A DNA stretch of 64,000 nt from Vibrio bathopelagicus (GCF_014879975.1 NZ_CP062500.1:1798001-1862000); one strand, 5' to 3'; positions 1-9,165 are shown, counted from the first letter of the stretch. The notes: generated from the sequence alone by a model not told the origin. Numbers and translations: made by a program.

Positions 1-777
1 GAAGAAGAAGCGACAGAAATTCAGATTCTGGCTCACTTACGTAAAAGCGAAACCACTTATCTGATCGCGATCGACAACGCGCAACGACTTGTTAAACCTA
101 TGGTGGGCGGTCTATCGGATTTGATTCGCTTAACCAACTTACTGCGCCGATCTAAAAAGAATCACCGTGTGGTAATGTCGATTGCTAAATCAAGTTGGCG
201 ATTTGTGGATAGAGCTCGTGGCGAGCGTCTGCTGTTTGATTTCGTGTGTTTCTTACCTCGTTGGACTGAGAAGCAAATCGGTGAACTACTGACAAGCCGC
301 ATCAATACCGAGTTAGAAAAGCCGTTGTCGTTTGATGGATTGGTGGTTCCTAAACAATGGGATCAAGATGAGATGACAGAAGAAGAACGTGCGCGCCAAG
401 GCTTCTATCGAATTCTATGGCATTACTCTGATGGTAACCCAACAGTGGCTCTGCGCTTCTTCCGTTTATCTCTTAATAGAAACAAAGACACCGACCAAGC
501 TGTTGTTAGGCTTTTCCATGTGCCTGAAGCGCAAGAGTTAGAGAATATGCCTAAACCCATGTTGGCCGTGCTTCGCTCGATTGTTCAGCTCGAGATAGCC
601 TCTCCTGAAGTTTTGTCTGACTGTACTCAGCTGAGTATTGCGGAGATTACGGGGATTCTGCGTTACTTCGAAAGTCGAGGTTACATTGGTTGGAGTGAAG
701 AGAAGGCAAAGATTTCTGATCACTGGTTCCGCCACATTACGAACGTTCTCGACCGTCAACATCTCTTGGTGAAGTAA
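1..777 (+). CDS. ATP-binding (AAA/STAND-like) protein, 5' end outside window
   Basis: The reading frame is open from base 1, so the gene begins before the window; the first internal ATG at 100 is not the start. The visible part (258 residues) begins just before a hydrophobic strand ending in acidic residue (YLIAIDNAQRL), which looks like a Walker B region, so the P-loop should lie upstream. A helical region follows and the C-terminus resembles a winged helix. The stop is one base before the next gene, an MscS channel, so the two are probably co-transcribed and translationally coupled. I do not recognise a specific function; the AAA assignment rests on the Walker B-like strand only. Confidence 0.7.
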   Translation, partial: EEEATEIQILAHLRKSETTYLIAIDNAQRLVKPMVGGLSDLIRLTNLLRRSKKNHRVVMSIAKSSWRFVDRARGERLLFDFVCFLPRWTEKQIGELLTSRINTELEKPLSFDGLVVPKQWDQDEMTEEERARQGFYRILWHYSDGNPTVALRFFRLSLNRNKDTDQAVVRLFHVPEAQELENMPKPMLAVLRSIVQLEIASPEVLSDCTQLSIAEITGILRYFESRGYIGWSEEKAKISDHWFRHITNVLDRQHLLVK

Positions 778-778
778 A

Positions 779-1666
779 ATGAAGAAATTATTTGTCCTAT
801 TATTTGTTGGCTTAACGACTTCTGTGAGTTTTCCGACCTTCGCGACGGAAGAGTTGGCCAATGTAGAAAACATCTCGAAGATTGCGAGCTTAGTACGATG
901 GAGTGGCGTATTTTTCTCCGCTATCGTCATTGCCGCAATGTGGTTGCTGCTTAAGTTCATCAATTCAATGGTAACCAGTTTCGGTAGTCAATTCGTCCAA
1001 TATCGAATGCTGCTGCAAAAGCTTCAGTCGTTTATGCAGTTCTTCATCTATGTGAGTACGGGCCTGATCGTGTTTATGATGAGTTTCCGTATCAACGACC
1101 AAATACTGGCTCTGATTGGCGGTACCCTCGCCGTATCTGTTGGCTTTGCGCTTAAAGACTTGGCGGCTTCTTTCATCGCGGGTATCACCGTGATGATCGA
1201 TAGACCTTTCCAAGTTGGTGACCGCGTCACGTTCGAAGGTAACTACGGCGACATTATCACTATCGGTTTACGTTCAGTGCGTATGAGAACGCTGAACGAT
1301 GACATCATTACCATCCCGAACAACAAGTTCTTAAATGAAGTGACGACGAGCGGTAACTATGGTGCATTGGATATGCAGGTCGTGATCCCGTTTTACGTAG
1401 GAATGGATGAAGACATCACCCTAGCCCGTGACTTGATTCAAGAAGCCGCTTCTTCAAGCCGTTACATCCATTTGCCGAAGCCAGTTACTGTTCTGGTTAA
1501 ACAAACCATTACCGACAACTATCTAGCAATACAACTTACCTGTAAGGCTTATGTGGTCGATACGGCGTATGAGAAATTGTTTGAAACTGATATTACCCTT
1601 CGAGTGATGAAAGAGTTTAAGAAACACAACATCAACCCACCGAAGATTTCAGTGACGGCACATTAA
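779..1666 (+). CDS. MscS-family mechanosensitive ion channel
   Basis: A 295-residue inner-membrane channel. It has a cleavable-looking N-terminal hydrophobic segment (residues 1-22), further membrane segments around 37-60 and 85-105, and the MscS pore helix around 110-135 (GGTLAVSVGFALKDLAASF). The cytoplasmic beta domain follows (DRPFQVGDRVTFEG and the IPNNKF motif), then the alpha/beta C-terminal domain. These are family hallmarks of channels that open on hypo-osmotic shock. It starts one base after the upstream ATPase stop, with GGTGAAG before the ATG. The length matches small MscS/YnaI-type proteins. The close pairing with an ATPase is unusual for a turgor valve. Confidence 0.9.
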   Translation: MKKLFVLLFVGLTTSVSFPTFATEELANVENISKIASLVRWSGVFFSAIVIAAMWLLLKFINSMVTSFGSQFVQYRMLLQKLQSFMQFFIYVSTGLIVFMMSFRINDQILALIGGTLAVSVGFALKDLAASFIAGITVMIDRPFQVGDRVTFEGNYGDIITIGLRSVRMRTLNDDIITIPNNKFLNEVTTSGNYGALDMQVVIPFYVGMDEDITLARDLIQEAASSSRYIHLPKPVTVLVKQTITDNYLAIQLTCKAYVVDTAYEKLFETDITLRVMKEFKKHNINPPKISVTAH

Positions 1667-1670
1667 CAAG

Positions 1671-1717
1671 ATTGCTAGCTCTCCTATTGTTGGGTTATAA
1701 ATAGGAGAGCTGGCAAT
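1671..1717. repeat. Inverted repeat after mscS-like gene
   Basis: Two 17-base arms at 1671-1687 and 1701-1717 match at 16 of 17 positions around a 13-base loop. There is no T-run. It sits directly ahead of a classical terminator, giving two hairpins in tandem between convergent genes; it may protect mRNA ends. Confidence 0.6.
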
Positions 1718-1734
1718 CCAGTCATCTACAAACG

Positions 1735-1776
1735 AAAACACCTCCGAACCTATCTCAAGTACGGAGGTGTTTTTTT
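1735..1776. terminator. Bidirectional rho-independent terminator
   Basis: The arms AACACCTCCG (1737-1746) and CGGAGGTGTT (1762-1771) form a perfect stem. A T-run follows on the plus strand and an A-rich flank gives T's on the minus strand. It lies between the convergent mscS-like and chemoreceptor genes. Confidence 0.85.
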
Positions 1777-1822
1777 ATGAGCTATGGGCGTATATTTTGC
1801 TCGGCAAAAACCTAGGTTGGGC

Positions 1823-3442
1823 TTAAACCTTAAAGTACTTCAACTGATCAGTAAGGTGCTCTGTGGTGTTGGCCATTTTCTGGCTGTCTTCTGCCAGTGA
1901 CTGCGAAGCTTGCAGTACTTCGTTAGCCGCCAGGTGAATCCCAGTGACACTTTCACTCATTTCGGTTGCTACCGTGCTCTGTTGCTCCGAGGCTGCTGCA
2001 ATTTGAGCCACCATGTCGTTGGCGTTGTGCAGCTCATTCACAATCACATCCAGTTGTTGGCGCGTTTCATTAGAGGCGACAACACTGTGATCCACTTTCT
2101 CGTTACTGCTTTGCATTGCTTTAAAGGTACGCTCGGCTTGCTGAGTGAGTTTCTCAATCGTCGCTTGAACTTCATTAGTCGAATTCTGAGTACGACTAGC
2201 TAGGTTACGAACTTCGTCTGCTACAACCGCGAACCCTCTTCCTTGCTCACCAGCACGTGCAGCTTCAATCGCCGCGTTAAGGGCTAATAAGTTAGTTTGT
2301 TCTGATACATCACGGATCACGCTGACCACTTGGCTTATCTCGCTAACACCGGATTGTAGGTCTCTTACCAATTCGTTAGCCGTAGAGATGTTCTCTGAAA
2401 CTTGAGAGATGGTTTTAGATGTGACCTGCATGTTCTCATCGTTTTGGTTGGCATGATCGACGACTTTATTGGTGCTTGCGGCAGTGTTCTCTGCATTAAC
2501 CGCGACATCTGAAATGGTGGCGCTCATTTCTGTCATCGCAGTAGACAATAATTCAAGCTGAGCATGTTGTGAGTTGACACTGGTCGCCGCCTCTTCACTC
2601 GCTTGAGCAATGTGACTTGCCATATTGCTCGATAGATCCGCAGATTCGTTGGCGACACGTAGCGTGCTTTGCAGCTTATCAAGCATAGTGTCGATCTGTT
2701 GGCTCATATCACCCAGCTCATCTTTGCGCGTCATGTTCATACGTACACGAAGGTCGCCATCGGCAATCTTATGGGTGTTATCGATAAGCTTATTGAGAGG
2801 CACAAGGATGTTATTGGATATCGCGTAGCCCATCGCAAACAGTAGGCCAGACAACACAACCGCAACCATCCCTTCTTTAATTGCCAACGCATAGAATGCA
2901 TCTTGAATATCAGCGACCAATATTCCAGAACCTAGCACCCAGTTCCATTCAGGGAAAAGTTGTACGTACGATATCTTATCTTTCAACTCTCCATTCGGGC
3001 TCTTCCATTGGTAGTCAAGAAAGCCTTTCTGTTGTGCCGTTTGAGATATGGTCACCATCTCACGCCAGTGATACTTGCCCGCACCATCTCTTAAGTTACC
3101 CGCATTCTTGCCATTGAGTTCTGGCTTAAGGGGATGACTAATGATGTTGAGTTGTTGGTTTAAGATCCAAAAATAGTTGGTGCTGTCATAGCGAAGCGCC
3201 TCAATGGCTTGAAGTGCTTGTTTCTTTGCTGTCTCTTCGCCAAGAATATTTCGTTGGTCATAATAGTGTTGAGCTAAGCTGACCGCTGTTTCGACTTGAG
3301 CACTGAGTTTATCTTGCCGCTCTTCCATGGAGCTAGCGCGTTGTTGAATTAGATTAAAAGTGGATGCCATTACCAATAGAACAACCGATAAAATGACGAT
3401 GGATACGAGTTTTAATTTGATAGATAAGTTACTTAATTTCAT
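1823..3442 (-). CDS. Methyl-accepting chemotaxis protein, single Cache sensor
   Basis: A 539-residue chemoreceptor. The first membrane segment is about residues 9-28. A periplasmic single-Cache domain follows (about 35-185, with YFWI, HPLKPEL and the WVLGSGI ending), then the second membrane segment (about 188-208), HAMP, and a cytoplasmic signalling domain. The signalling tip is the highly conserved hairpin ([21 protein letters not shown] near residues 385-405) that contacts CheA and CheW. sCache_2-type sensors usually bind small carboxylates; the ligand here is unknown. There is no C-terminal CheR-tethering pentapeptide. It lies 282 bases downstream of the histidine kinase gene on the same strand, probably as a separate unit. 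Confidence 0.95.
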   Translation of the reverse strand: MKLSNLSIKLKLVSIVILSVVLLVMASTFNLIQQRASSMEERQDKLSAQVETAVSLAQHYYDQRNILGEETAKKQALQAIEALRYDSTNYFWILNQQLNIISHPLKPELNGKNAGNLRDGAGKYHWREMVTISQTAQQKGFLDYQWKSPNGELKDKISYVQLFPEWNWVLGSGILVADIQDAFYALAIKEGMVAVVLSGLLFAMGYAISNNILVPLNKLIDNTHKIADGDLRVRMNMTRKDELGDMSQQIDTMLDKLQSTLRVANESADLSSNMASHIAQASEEAATSVNSQHAQLELLSTAMTEMSATISDVAVNAENTAASTNKVVDHANQNDENMQVTSKTISQVSENISTANELVRDLQSGVSEISQVVSVIRDVSEQTNLLALNAAIEAARAGEQGRGFAVVADEVRNLASRTQNSTNEVQATIEKLTQQAERTFKAMQSSNEKVDHSVVASNETRQQLDVIVNELHNANDMVAQIAAASEQQSTVATEMSESVTGIHLAANEVLQASQSLAEDSQKMANTTEHLTDQLKYFKV

Positions 3443-3631
3443 AGCTGACTGACTTTATTATTTGTTTTGATTATGGATTTTCGACCAAGTTATCAAAATC
3501 CCGTACAGTTCAGATGATATGCATCAAGATCGAATGATATACACTGTGTTACATAATCAAAAGGAGGTGCTCGTCAAACAGGCAGAGGTTGAGATTTAGT
3601 AGGTGATAGTTTAGTAATGCGGAATTTTCGT

Positions 3632-3665
3632 GCTTGGGCTGAAACGTTCATGTAACAGCCCAAGC
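3632..3665. repeat. 10-bp perfect inverted repeat between kinase and chemoreceptor genes
   Basis: GCTTGGGCTG at 3632-3641 pairs with CAGCCCAAGC at 3656-3665. No T-run follows on the minus strand, so it is not a standard terminator. It may be an mRNA 3'-end hairpin for the kinase operon or a protein site. Confidence 0.5.
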
Positions 3666-3724
3666 GCAGTAGAAACATTATCGGGTGATAATTTTTGGTT
3701 GGATTCGATCTTAACGTTGAAAAA

Positions 3725-5752
3725 TTAAAGATTCGATACCAGCAACTGGGGAGTAGCCTTTTGTTGAAGATAGATACTAAAACGGCTTCCCTTACCAACT
3801 TCAGATTCAACACGTATCTCGCCGCCCGTTTGGCTCAAGATGCTTTGAGACACTGACAAGCCTAAGCCTGTACCGTCTCGTTTGGTTGTATAGAAAGGTG
3901 AAAAGATACGTTTCAATTGTTCTTCTTTGATACCACAGCCTTCATCTTCAACATGAACAATTGCCCCATGAGACACGCCATTTTCAACCCAGTCTTCACT
4001 TGAAATAGTCAATGTGCCCTTTCCGTCCATAGCGTGAATCGCATTCATCTGTAGGTTAACCAGAATCTGCAATAATTGGTTGCGGTTCACTTCAACAGAC
4101 GTTTTAGCGTGCAGTTGCGATACGTACACAATGCCTTTCTTCTTAGCTCCCGTTTTGACAAGCGTAATGCTCTCATCAACGATTGGATTGATGTGTTGCC
4201 AAGTGATCTCATCTTGTACGCCACCATGACGGCTATATTGAAGCAGGCTTCGTGTAATATTTCGGATTCGGTCAATCTGCTCCATGATCGCGTGGACTTC
4301 TTCGTCTACACGAGCGACTTCGTCACCGAGTTCAAACTTCATTAATTCGACGTTGCCAAGAATCACCGCCGTCGGGTTGTTAATCTCATGGGCGATGCCC
4401 GCGGTTAATTCACCTAGCGCGGCTAATTTTTCATTGACCACCAGCTTGTCTCTCGCTTGGTTTAACAACTTGATATGCAGTTCTAATTCTTCGGTTTTTT
4501 CTTTCAAGCTAGCAGTTCGAGAATGGACCTTACATTCGAGTTCTGAAGCGGCTTGTTGGATCTCTTGATTACGTTCGTGCAGCAAATCCAACATCTTGTC
4601 GAATTGTTTAGCGAGCAAAGTGAGTTCATGTTGATCGTTTAACCCCAGCGTACCGATTCGCTTGTCTTGCCCCATCTGGACTAGCTTGACGACCTTATGG
4701 ATACGTTCAATTGGGTTGAAAAGATCACGCGCTCCACGGTGAACGATCAAGCCTGAAGCCAACAATAACAACACGATAATGATGCTGATCTCACCAAGGT
4801 TGGTTAAATAGGTCTCTACTAATGGCCAAATCAGGTAGCCGGTATAAAGCATACCAATCACATTATCGAATTGGTCATGAATCGGCTGATAGGCAGTAAT
4901 GTACCAAGCGTCGTAAACATACGCCCTGTCGAGCCACTTTTTACCTTCATTCAAAACTTTTGAGTGAACTTCATGAGAAACGCGAGTACCAATTGCACGC
5001 CCTGCACTGTCTTCACTACTTAACGGTACGTTGGTGCTCACTCGAAGATCATCGAGGAATACGGTAACGGTACCAATACGGCGATTGAACCCATCGCGTT
5101 GCGGATAAATTAGGTTGCTGATCTGGTCGACTAATTGAGTACTGTTATTAAGTAGAATCCCTCCATCGAGAAAACCAATCACTTGGTCTTTGTTATCTCT
5201 AATGGAGACCACTGTGCGGCTGACTAGGCCTCTCGTTTCAATACCCTGGCCGTTTAGCATAGGCACTTCGGCTTTTTTGGGGAGATCTCGGTCTAGGGTC
5301 CTGAGTTCATCATGGCTTAATACACTGAAAAACGACTCTTTGTGTGTCAGGTTCAGGTATTCAAGCTTCTTATCCATACGATCAACACTACGCCAGCGCA
5401 GAAAATCGAGCTCATAGCGCGACTTGTTCGCTGAAACCCAACGAGTGAGATCTTCTTTTGATATATCACTAGCGAGTTTGATTCGGAAGTTGTAAGACTC
5501 GGCAAACGCTTGAACATTATAGGCCTGTTGGTTTTGAATCAGTTGGATACTATTGTCTGCAACATCCAAACGCTCATCAACATCGATCAATGCGCCCTGC
5601 CATGTGTAATGAACAGACCAATACAAAGTGATCGCAACCAGAGCACATAAGGTTAAGATGATCGGCGCAGACGTTAAAAATAGTAGACGATAACGCACCA
5701 TGGTTCTGAATCGGAACGCCCACTTTGACCACCATTGACGTCTAATCGGCAT
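3725..5752 (-). CDS. Sensor histidine kinase paired with NtrC-type regulator
   Basis: A 675-residue membrane kinase. The first membrane segment is about residues 22-47. A large periplasmic double-Cache-like domain (about 50-315) follows, then a second membrane segment (about 320-342), HAMP and a coiled coil. The dimerisation/phosphoacceptor domain carries AHEINNP with His455. The ATPase domain shows the N box (NLQMNAIHAM), G1 (DEGCGI) and G2 (GTGLGL). It overlaps the end of the upstream regulator gene by 11 bases, so the two are translationally coupled. The HEINNP box is typical of kinases that phosphorylate sigma-54 activators. The divergent sigma-54-dependent tungstate/molybdenum-cofactor block suggests the signal concerns tungstate, molybdate or a linked metabolite; this is inference. 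Confidence 0.93.
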   Translation of the reverse strand: MPIRRQWWSKWAFRFRTMVRYRLLFLTSAPIILTLCALVAITLYWSVHYTWQGALIDVDERLDVADNSIQLIQNQQAYNVQAFAESYNFRIKLASDISKEDLTRWVSANKSRYELDFLRWRSVDRMDKKLEYLNLTHKESFFSVLSHDELRTLDRDLPKKAEVPMLNGQGIETRGLVSRTVVSIRDNKDQVIGFLDGGILLNNSTQLVDQISNLIYPQRDGFNRRIGTVTVFLDDLRVSTNVPLSSEDSAGRAIGTRVSHEVHSKVLNEGKKWLDRAYVYDAWYITAYQPIHDQFDNVIGMLYTGYLIWPLVETYLTNLGEISIIIVLLLLASGLIVHRGARDLFNPIERIHKVVKLVQMGQDKRIGTLGLNDQHELTLLAKQFDKMLDLLHERNQEIQQAASELECKVHSRTASLKEKTEELELHIKLLNQARDKLVVNEKLAALGELTAGIAHEINNPTAVILGNVELMKFELGDEVARVDEEVHAIMEQIDRIRNITRSLLQYSRHGGVQDEITWQHINPIVDESITLVKTGAKKKGIVYVSQLHAKTSVEVNRNQLLQILVNLQMNAIHAMDGKGTLTISSEDWVENGVSHGAIVHVEDEGCGIKEEQLKRIFSPFYTTKRDGTGLGLSVSQSILSQTGGEIRVESEVGKGSRFSIYLQQKATPQLLVSNL

Positions 5753-7205
5753 ATTCAGAGCCTTCTGTATTCCACTCTTTGTATTTACGCTCTAACGTTT
5801 TACGAGCAACGCCAAGATCTCGAGACGCTGCTGATTTGTTTCCATCATGAAAACTAACCAGTTGTTCTATATGGGCTTTCTCAACATCTTTTAGCGTCCA
5901 AGTGTTCGGATAACCTTCAACGGCATCATTGTTATCCAAATTAGGCAACTCAGCACCGTGTGACACCGTCACTGAAATACTGGCGGGCGCTGGGTCACCG
6001 TTAATCTCACGCCAATAGTGAGCTGGTGGCTTGTCTAATAGGATGCAACGTTCCACTAAATTTTTAAGTTCACGAATATTTCCTGGCCATTCGTATTCGT
6101 TCATCGCCAAGATATCTTCATGCGCCCAGTTTGGAACTGGCACACCCAGCTCACTCGATAGCAAACGAGTGAAGTATGGAACCAACTCAATTAGATCCGA
6201 TGGGCGTTCTCTTAATGGCACGACATCAATCTTGAGTACATTGAGTCGGTAGAACAAGTCACGGCGGAAGTGTCCTTTATCGACTTCTTCCTGAAGATTT
6301 CGGTTGGTTGCTGCGACGACACGTACATCGACGGTAATCTCTTTCTCACTGCCAACAGGACGAATTGTGCGTTGTTCTAACACACGTAAAAGCGCTGCTT
6401 GCATTGGTAGTGGCATTTCACCGATCTCATCAAGAAACAGTGTGCCGCCACTTGCGACTCTAAACAGACCTTCTCGATTTTTCTTCGCACCAGTAAAGGC
6501 TCCTGACGTGTGGCCAAACAATTCACTTTCTAAAAGCTCAGGAGCAATCGCTCCGCAGTTAATTGGTACGAATGGCCCTGTTCGTTTGCTGGCTTCATGC
6601 ACGCCACGAGCAACCAACTCTTTACCCGTCCCTGATTCGCCTTCGATTAACACCGATGCTCTTGATGGCGCGAATTGACTGATGAGTTGTTTAAGTTGTT
6701 TGGTTTTATCTGAGTTACCGATCAATTCGGTTTTAATATGACGGCTAACATCGCGCTTCAACGCATATTGCATTCTTTGATCTAGCCGCTTGTCCATACA
6801 GCGAAGTACCGCTTTTATCATCTGTTCTAAGTTGAAAGGCTTCAAAATAAAATCAGAGGCGCCAAGTTTGAGTGCGGAGATGGTCATTTCGAGGTCAGCG
6901 TAACCCGTCATGAAAATAACATCAGCGCGTTTGTCGGCGTCGTTGAATACCTCTTCCCATTCAATACCAGAACGACCCGGGAGATTGATATCAAGAACGA
7001 TCAAATCGAAGTGCTCGTTGCAACGCAGAACCTCGGCTTCTTCTACGGAACCGGCACTGGATACCTTGCCAAAATACTTACCTAGTGCTTTCTTAAGAAT
7101 AGCCTGCATACCAATTTCATCGTCGACCACCAAGACAGAAAATGCCTGATATTGAGTCAATGTGTTGGAGTTGAGGTTGGAGGCGCTTGAACTAGGTAAA
7201 GACAT
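5742..7205 (-). CDS. Sigma-54-dependent response regulator (NtrC family)
   Basis: The protein has 487 residues from the ATG at 7205. An upstream in-frame TTG (7271) would add 22 residues but is less likely. The receiver domain (about 25-140) has acceptor Asp72 (LIVLDINLPG). The central AAA+ domain has Walker A GESGTGKE and the sigma-54-contacting GAFTGA loop. The C-terminal Fis-type helix-turn-helix (GNKSAASRDLGVARKTLERK) binds DNA. It is the first gene of the minus-strand operon with the kinase. The gene faces tupA, whose promoter is a consensus sigma-54 site, so tupABC-mobA-moeA is the obvious target, though this is not proven. No clear Shine-Dalgarno precedes the ATG. Confidence 0.93.
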   Translation of the reverse strand: MSLPSSSASNLNSNTLTQYQAFSVLVVDDEIGMQAILKKALGKYFGKVSSAGSVEEAEVLRCNEHFDLIVLDINLPGRSGIEWEEVFNDADKRADVIFMTGYADLEMTISALKLGASDFILKPFNLEQMIKAVLRCMDKRLDQRMQYALKRDVSRHIKTELIGNSDKTKQLKQLISQFAPSRASVLIEGESGTGKELVARGVHEASKRTGPFVPINCGAIAPELLESELFGHTSGAFTGAKKNREGLFRVASGGTLFLDEIGEMPLPMQAALLRVLEQRTIRPVGSEKEITVDVRVVAATNRNLQEEVDKGHFRRDLFYRLNVLKIDVVPLRERPSDLIELVPYFTRLLSSELGVPVPNWAHEDILAMNEYEWPGNIRELKNLVERCILLDKPPAHYWREINGDPAPASISVTVSHGAELPNLDNNDAVEGYPNTWTLKDVEKAHIEQLVSFHDGNKSAASRDLGVARKTLERKYKEWNTEGSEYAD

Positions 7206-7231
7206 AATAATCAGCCGATAGGGAAAGTTGG

Positions 7232-7289
7232 GACAGAGTGTACCAATTAACCTTTTACGCAACAGGGTCAATGTGCGACATTTTGTCCT
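7232..7289. promoter_or_regulatory. Candidate regulator-binding sites (two GACA-N3-TGT repeats)
   Basis: GACA-GAG-TGTACC (7232-7244) and GACA-TTT-TGTCC (7277-7288) share the dyad GACA-N3-TGT and are centred about 45 bases apart. They lie roughly 90-150 bases upstream of the sigma-54 promoter of tupA, which is the normal enhancer distance, between the regulator gene and its likely target. A further dyad TTTCG-TT-CGAAA is at 7331-7342. Function is inferred. Confidence 0.45.
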
Positions 7290-7378
7290 AGCTCATGTTT
7301 TGTTTTAATTTATGAGGTCAAAAGGCGCAGTTTCGTTCGAAATTACAGCAATTTAATGAGATCTGATGCATGATTTAT

Positions 7379-7394
7379 TGGCACTAACATTGCT
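7379..7394 (+). promoter_or_regulatory. Sigma-54 promoter for tupA
   Basis: TGGCACT-AACA-TTGCT has the -24 and -12 elements with correct GG-to-GC spacing, a match to the TGGCAC-N5-TTGCW consensus. Transcription would start near 7405, about 100 bases ahead of the tupA ATG. Confidence 0.85.
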
Positions 7395-7508
7395 TATAAG
7401 GTGATGATTTCTAATTACAAAAATTAGCATCGTATGAACATGACCTTCTTTGAGCCCCTTGAAGTTGAAGGCGTGTCATTCACTTATAACAGAATGGACA
7501 TAATAATA

Positions 7509-8315
7509 ATGAAAGCAATTCCCTTAACTATTGCCGCTCTATCTATCGTCAGTTACTCGGCTAGCAGCGCAGAAGACACCACGCATATCAAACTTGCGAC
7601 AACAACAAGCACATATCACTCTGGCCTACTAGACTACTTATTACCTGAGTTCGAAAAAGACTCTGGTATTAAGGTCGACGTTCTTGCAGCTGGTACGGGT
7701 AAATCACTTCGTATGGGTGAGAACGGCGATGTCGATCTCGTGATGACTCACGCACCAAAAGCAGAAGCGAATTTCGTTGAACAAGGCTACGGCGTTCTAC
7801 CTCGTAAACTGATGTATAACGACTTTGTTATCGTAGGTCCACAAGACGATCCAGCACACATTGAATCTCAAAAAGCAGTGGCTGATGTGTTCAAAGCGAT
7901 TGCAACGAACAATGTGACGTTCGTTTCTCGTGGTGACGATTCTGGTACTCATAAGAAAGAGATGGGTATCTGGGCACAAACCAAAATGGAACCAAACTTC
8001 GGCGGTTACCGCAGTGTTGGCCAAGGCATGGGCCCTACTCTGAACATGGCGTCTGAAATGCAAGGCTACACCATGACAGATCGTGGTACTTGGTTAGCTT
8101 ACCAAAACAAACTTGACCTAAAAGTATTGTTCCAAGGTGATAAGAACCTATTCAATCCATACCAAGTGATTCTAGTAAACCCAGAGCGTTACCCTGCGAT
8201 CAATTACCAAGCAGCGAAAACGTTCAGTGATTGGTTGGTTAACCCTAAAGGGCAAAAACTGATTAATGACTTCAAGCTACACGGCAAACAGTTGTTTGTT
8301 GCTAGCGCTGAATAG
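7509..8315 (+). CDS. tupA: Tungstate ABC transporter, substrate-binding protein
   Basis: A periplasmic binding protein of 268 residues from the ATG at 7509, which gives a clean signal peptide cleaved after a SASSA-like site. An earlier ATG at 7434 would place 25 non-signal residues in front and is unlikely. The mature N-terminus shows the TupA-type TTTST motif followed by GLLDYLLPEFE, and GTGKSLRMGENGDVDLVMTHAP, as in oxyanion-binding TupA proteins rather than PstS or ModA. It heads an operon with permease, ATPase and cofactor genes, and sits behind a sigma-54 promoter. It delivers tungstate (possibly molybdate) to TupBC. Confidence 0.9.
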   Translation: MKAIPLTIAALSIVSYSASSAEDTTHIKLATTTSTYHSGLLDYLLPEFEKDSGIKVDVLAAGTGKSLRMGENGDVDLVMTHAPKAEANFVEQGYGVLPRKLMYNDFVIVGPQDDPAHIESQKAVADVFKAIATNNVTFVSRGDDSGTHKKEMGIWAQTKMEPNFGGYRSVGQGMGPTLNMASEMQGYTMTDRGTWLAYQNKLDLKVLFQGDKNLFNPYQVILVNPERYPAINYQAAKTFSDWLVNPKGQKLINDFKLHGKQLFVASAE

Positions 8316-8327
8316 TCGTCGTCATTG

Positions 8328-8410
8328 CACTATTCTTACAGGGTGAATAGTGAACTCGAAAATAATCAATAGCTGACTCACCCTGTTTCGCAAACCCAGT
8401 GTCAGCTATT
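8328..8410 (+). promoter_or_regulatory. Structured RNA (H-type pseudoknot candidate) between tupA and tupB
   Basis: Three perfect inverted repeats interlock here. ACAGGGTGA (8338-8346) pairs with TCACCCTGT (8378-8386), and AATAGCTGAC (8368-8377) pairs with GTCAGCTATT (8401-8410). CACTATTC (8328-8335) pairs with GAATAGTG (8345-8352). The 9-bp and 10-bp stems are nested so that each encloses one strand of the other, with zero bases between 8377 and 8378. That is the geometry of a coaxially stacked H-type pseudoknot. The third hairpin competes for 8345-8346. No T-run follows. It could be a regulatory leader for tupBC, an attenuator or a 3'-end stabiliser. Confidence 0.6.
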
Positions 8411-8466
8411 ACTAAAATATCAGCATTACTTTTTAAGACTTATTGTCGCTTTAAACGAGATACTTC

Positions 8467-9165
8467 ATGACCCTATGGCAAACAACGCTTGATGCAATGA
8501 ATCTACTGGTGAGTTTTGACCACGAACTGTGGAAAATCGTCGCGGTATCCTTCAGCGTTTCATTGTCCGCCATTTCATTGGTGATTGTTCCTGCAATCAT
8601 TATGGCTTTCTTATTGGCTTACACCGAATTCCCCGGTAAATGGGCGCTGCTTTCGGTGATCAACACCTTACAAGCGATACCGACCGTGGTGATTGGCTTG
8701 TTGATGTACATGATGCTCTCTCGTTCTGGCCCACTCGGTGATTGGCAACTGCTATTCACCCAGAAGGCGATGATTCTCGGTCAGATGCTGATCTGTTTCC
8801 CTATTTTGGTTGCTATGATGCATGGCGCGCTGCAAGCTAGCGATCGCCGAGCAGTAGAAACGGCACGTACTCTTGGAGTCTCTACCACTCGAGTCGCGTG
8901 TACTTTAATTTGGGAAACACGATTCCCTCTGTTGGCAGCGACCATTGCGGCATTTTCACGCATCGTAACCGAAGTCGGTTGTTCGATGATGGTCGGCGGC
9001 AACATTATGGGAATGACACGAAATATCCCAACGGCTATTGCTATGGAAAGTCACAAAGGCGCATTTGCTCAAGGTGTGGCACTTGGTATGGTTTTATTAG
9101 CATTGGCATTAGCCCTTAACTTTTTCCTTTCCAGTGTGAGAGGAAAAGGCTACTTGAGAACTTAG
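8467..9165 (+). CDS. tupB: Tungstate ABC transporter, permease
   Basis: A 232-residue inner-membrane permease of the TupB/ModB type, with about five to six membrane segments. The cytoplasmic coupling loop follows the EAA pattern (VETARTLGVSTTRVACTLIWETRFPLL, about residues 128-154). It forms the channel between TupA and the TupC ATPase. It is separated from tupA by about 150 bases carrying the interlocked inverted repeats and is followed 10 bases later by tupC. The ribosome site before the ATG is weak (ACGAGA). Confidence 0.9.
   Translation: MTLWQTTLDAMNLLVSFDHELWKIVAVSFSVSLSAISLVIVPAIIMAFLLAYTEFPGKWALLSVINTLQAIPTVVIGLLMYMMLSRSGPLGDWQLLFTQKAMILGQMLICFPILVAMMHGALQASDRRAVETARTLGVSTTRVACTLIWETRFPLLAATIAAFSRIVTEVGCSMMVGGNIMGMTRNIPTAIAMESHKGAFAQGVALGMVLLALALALNFFLSSVRGKGYLRT

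Noticed and set aside
3632..3665. Rho-independent terminator for the kinase gene
   Set aside because: The stem is perfect but no T-run follows on the minus strand; kept only as an inverted repeat.
7434..7508. Longer tupA start at 7434
   Set aside because: It would place 25 polar residues before the signal peptide and sits close behind the predicted transcription start without a ribosome site.
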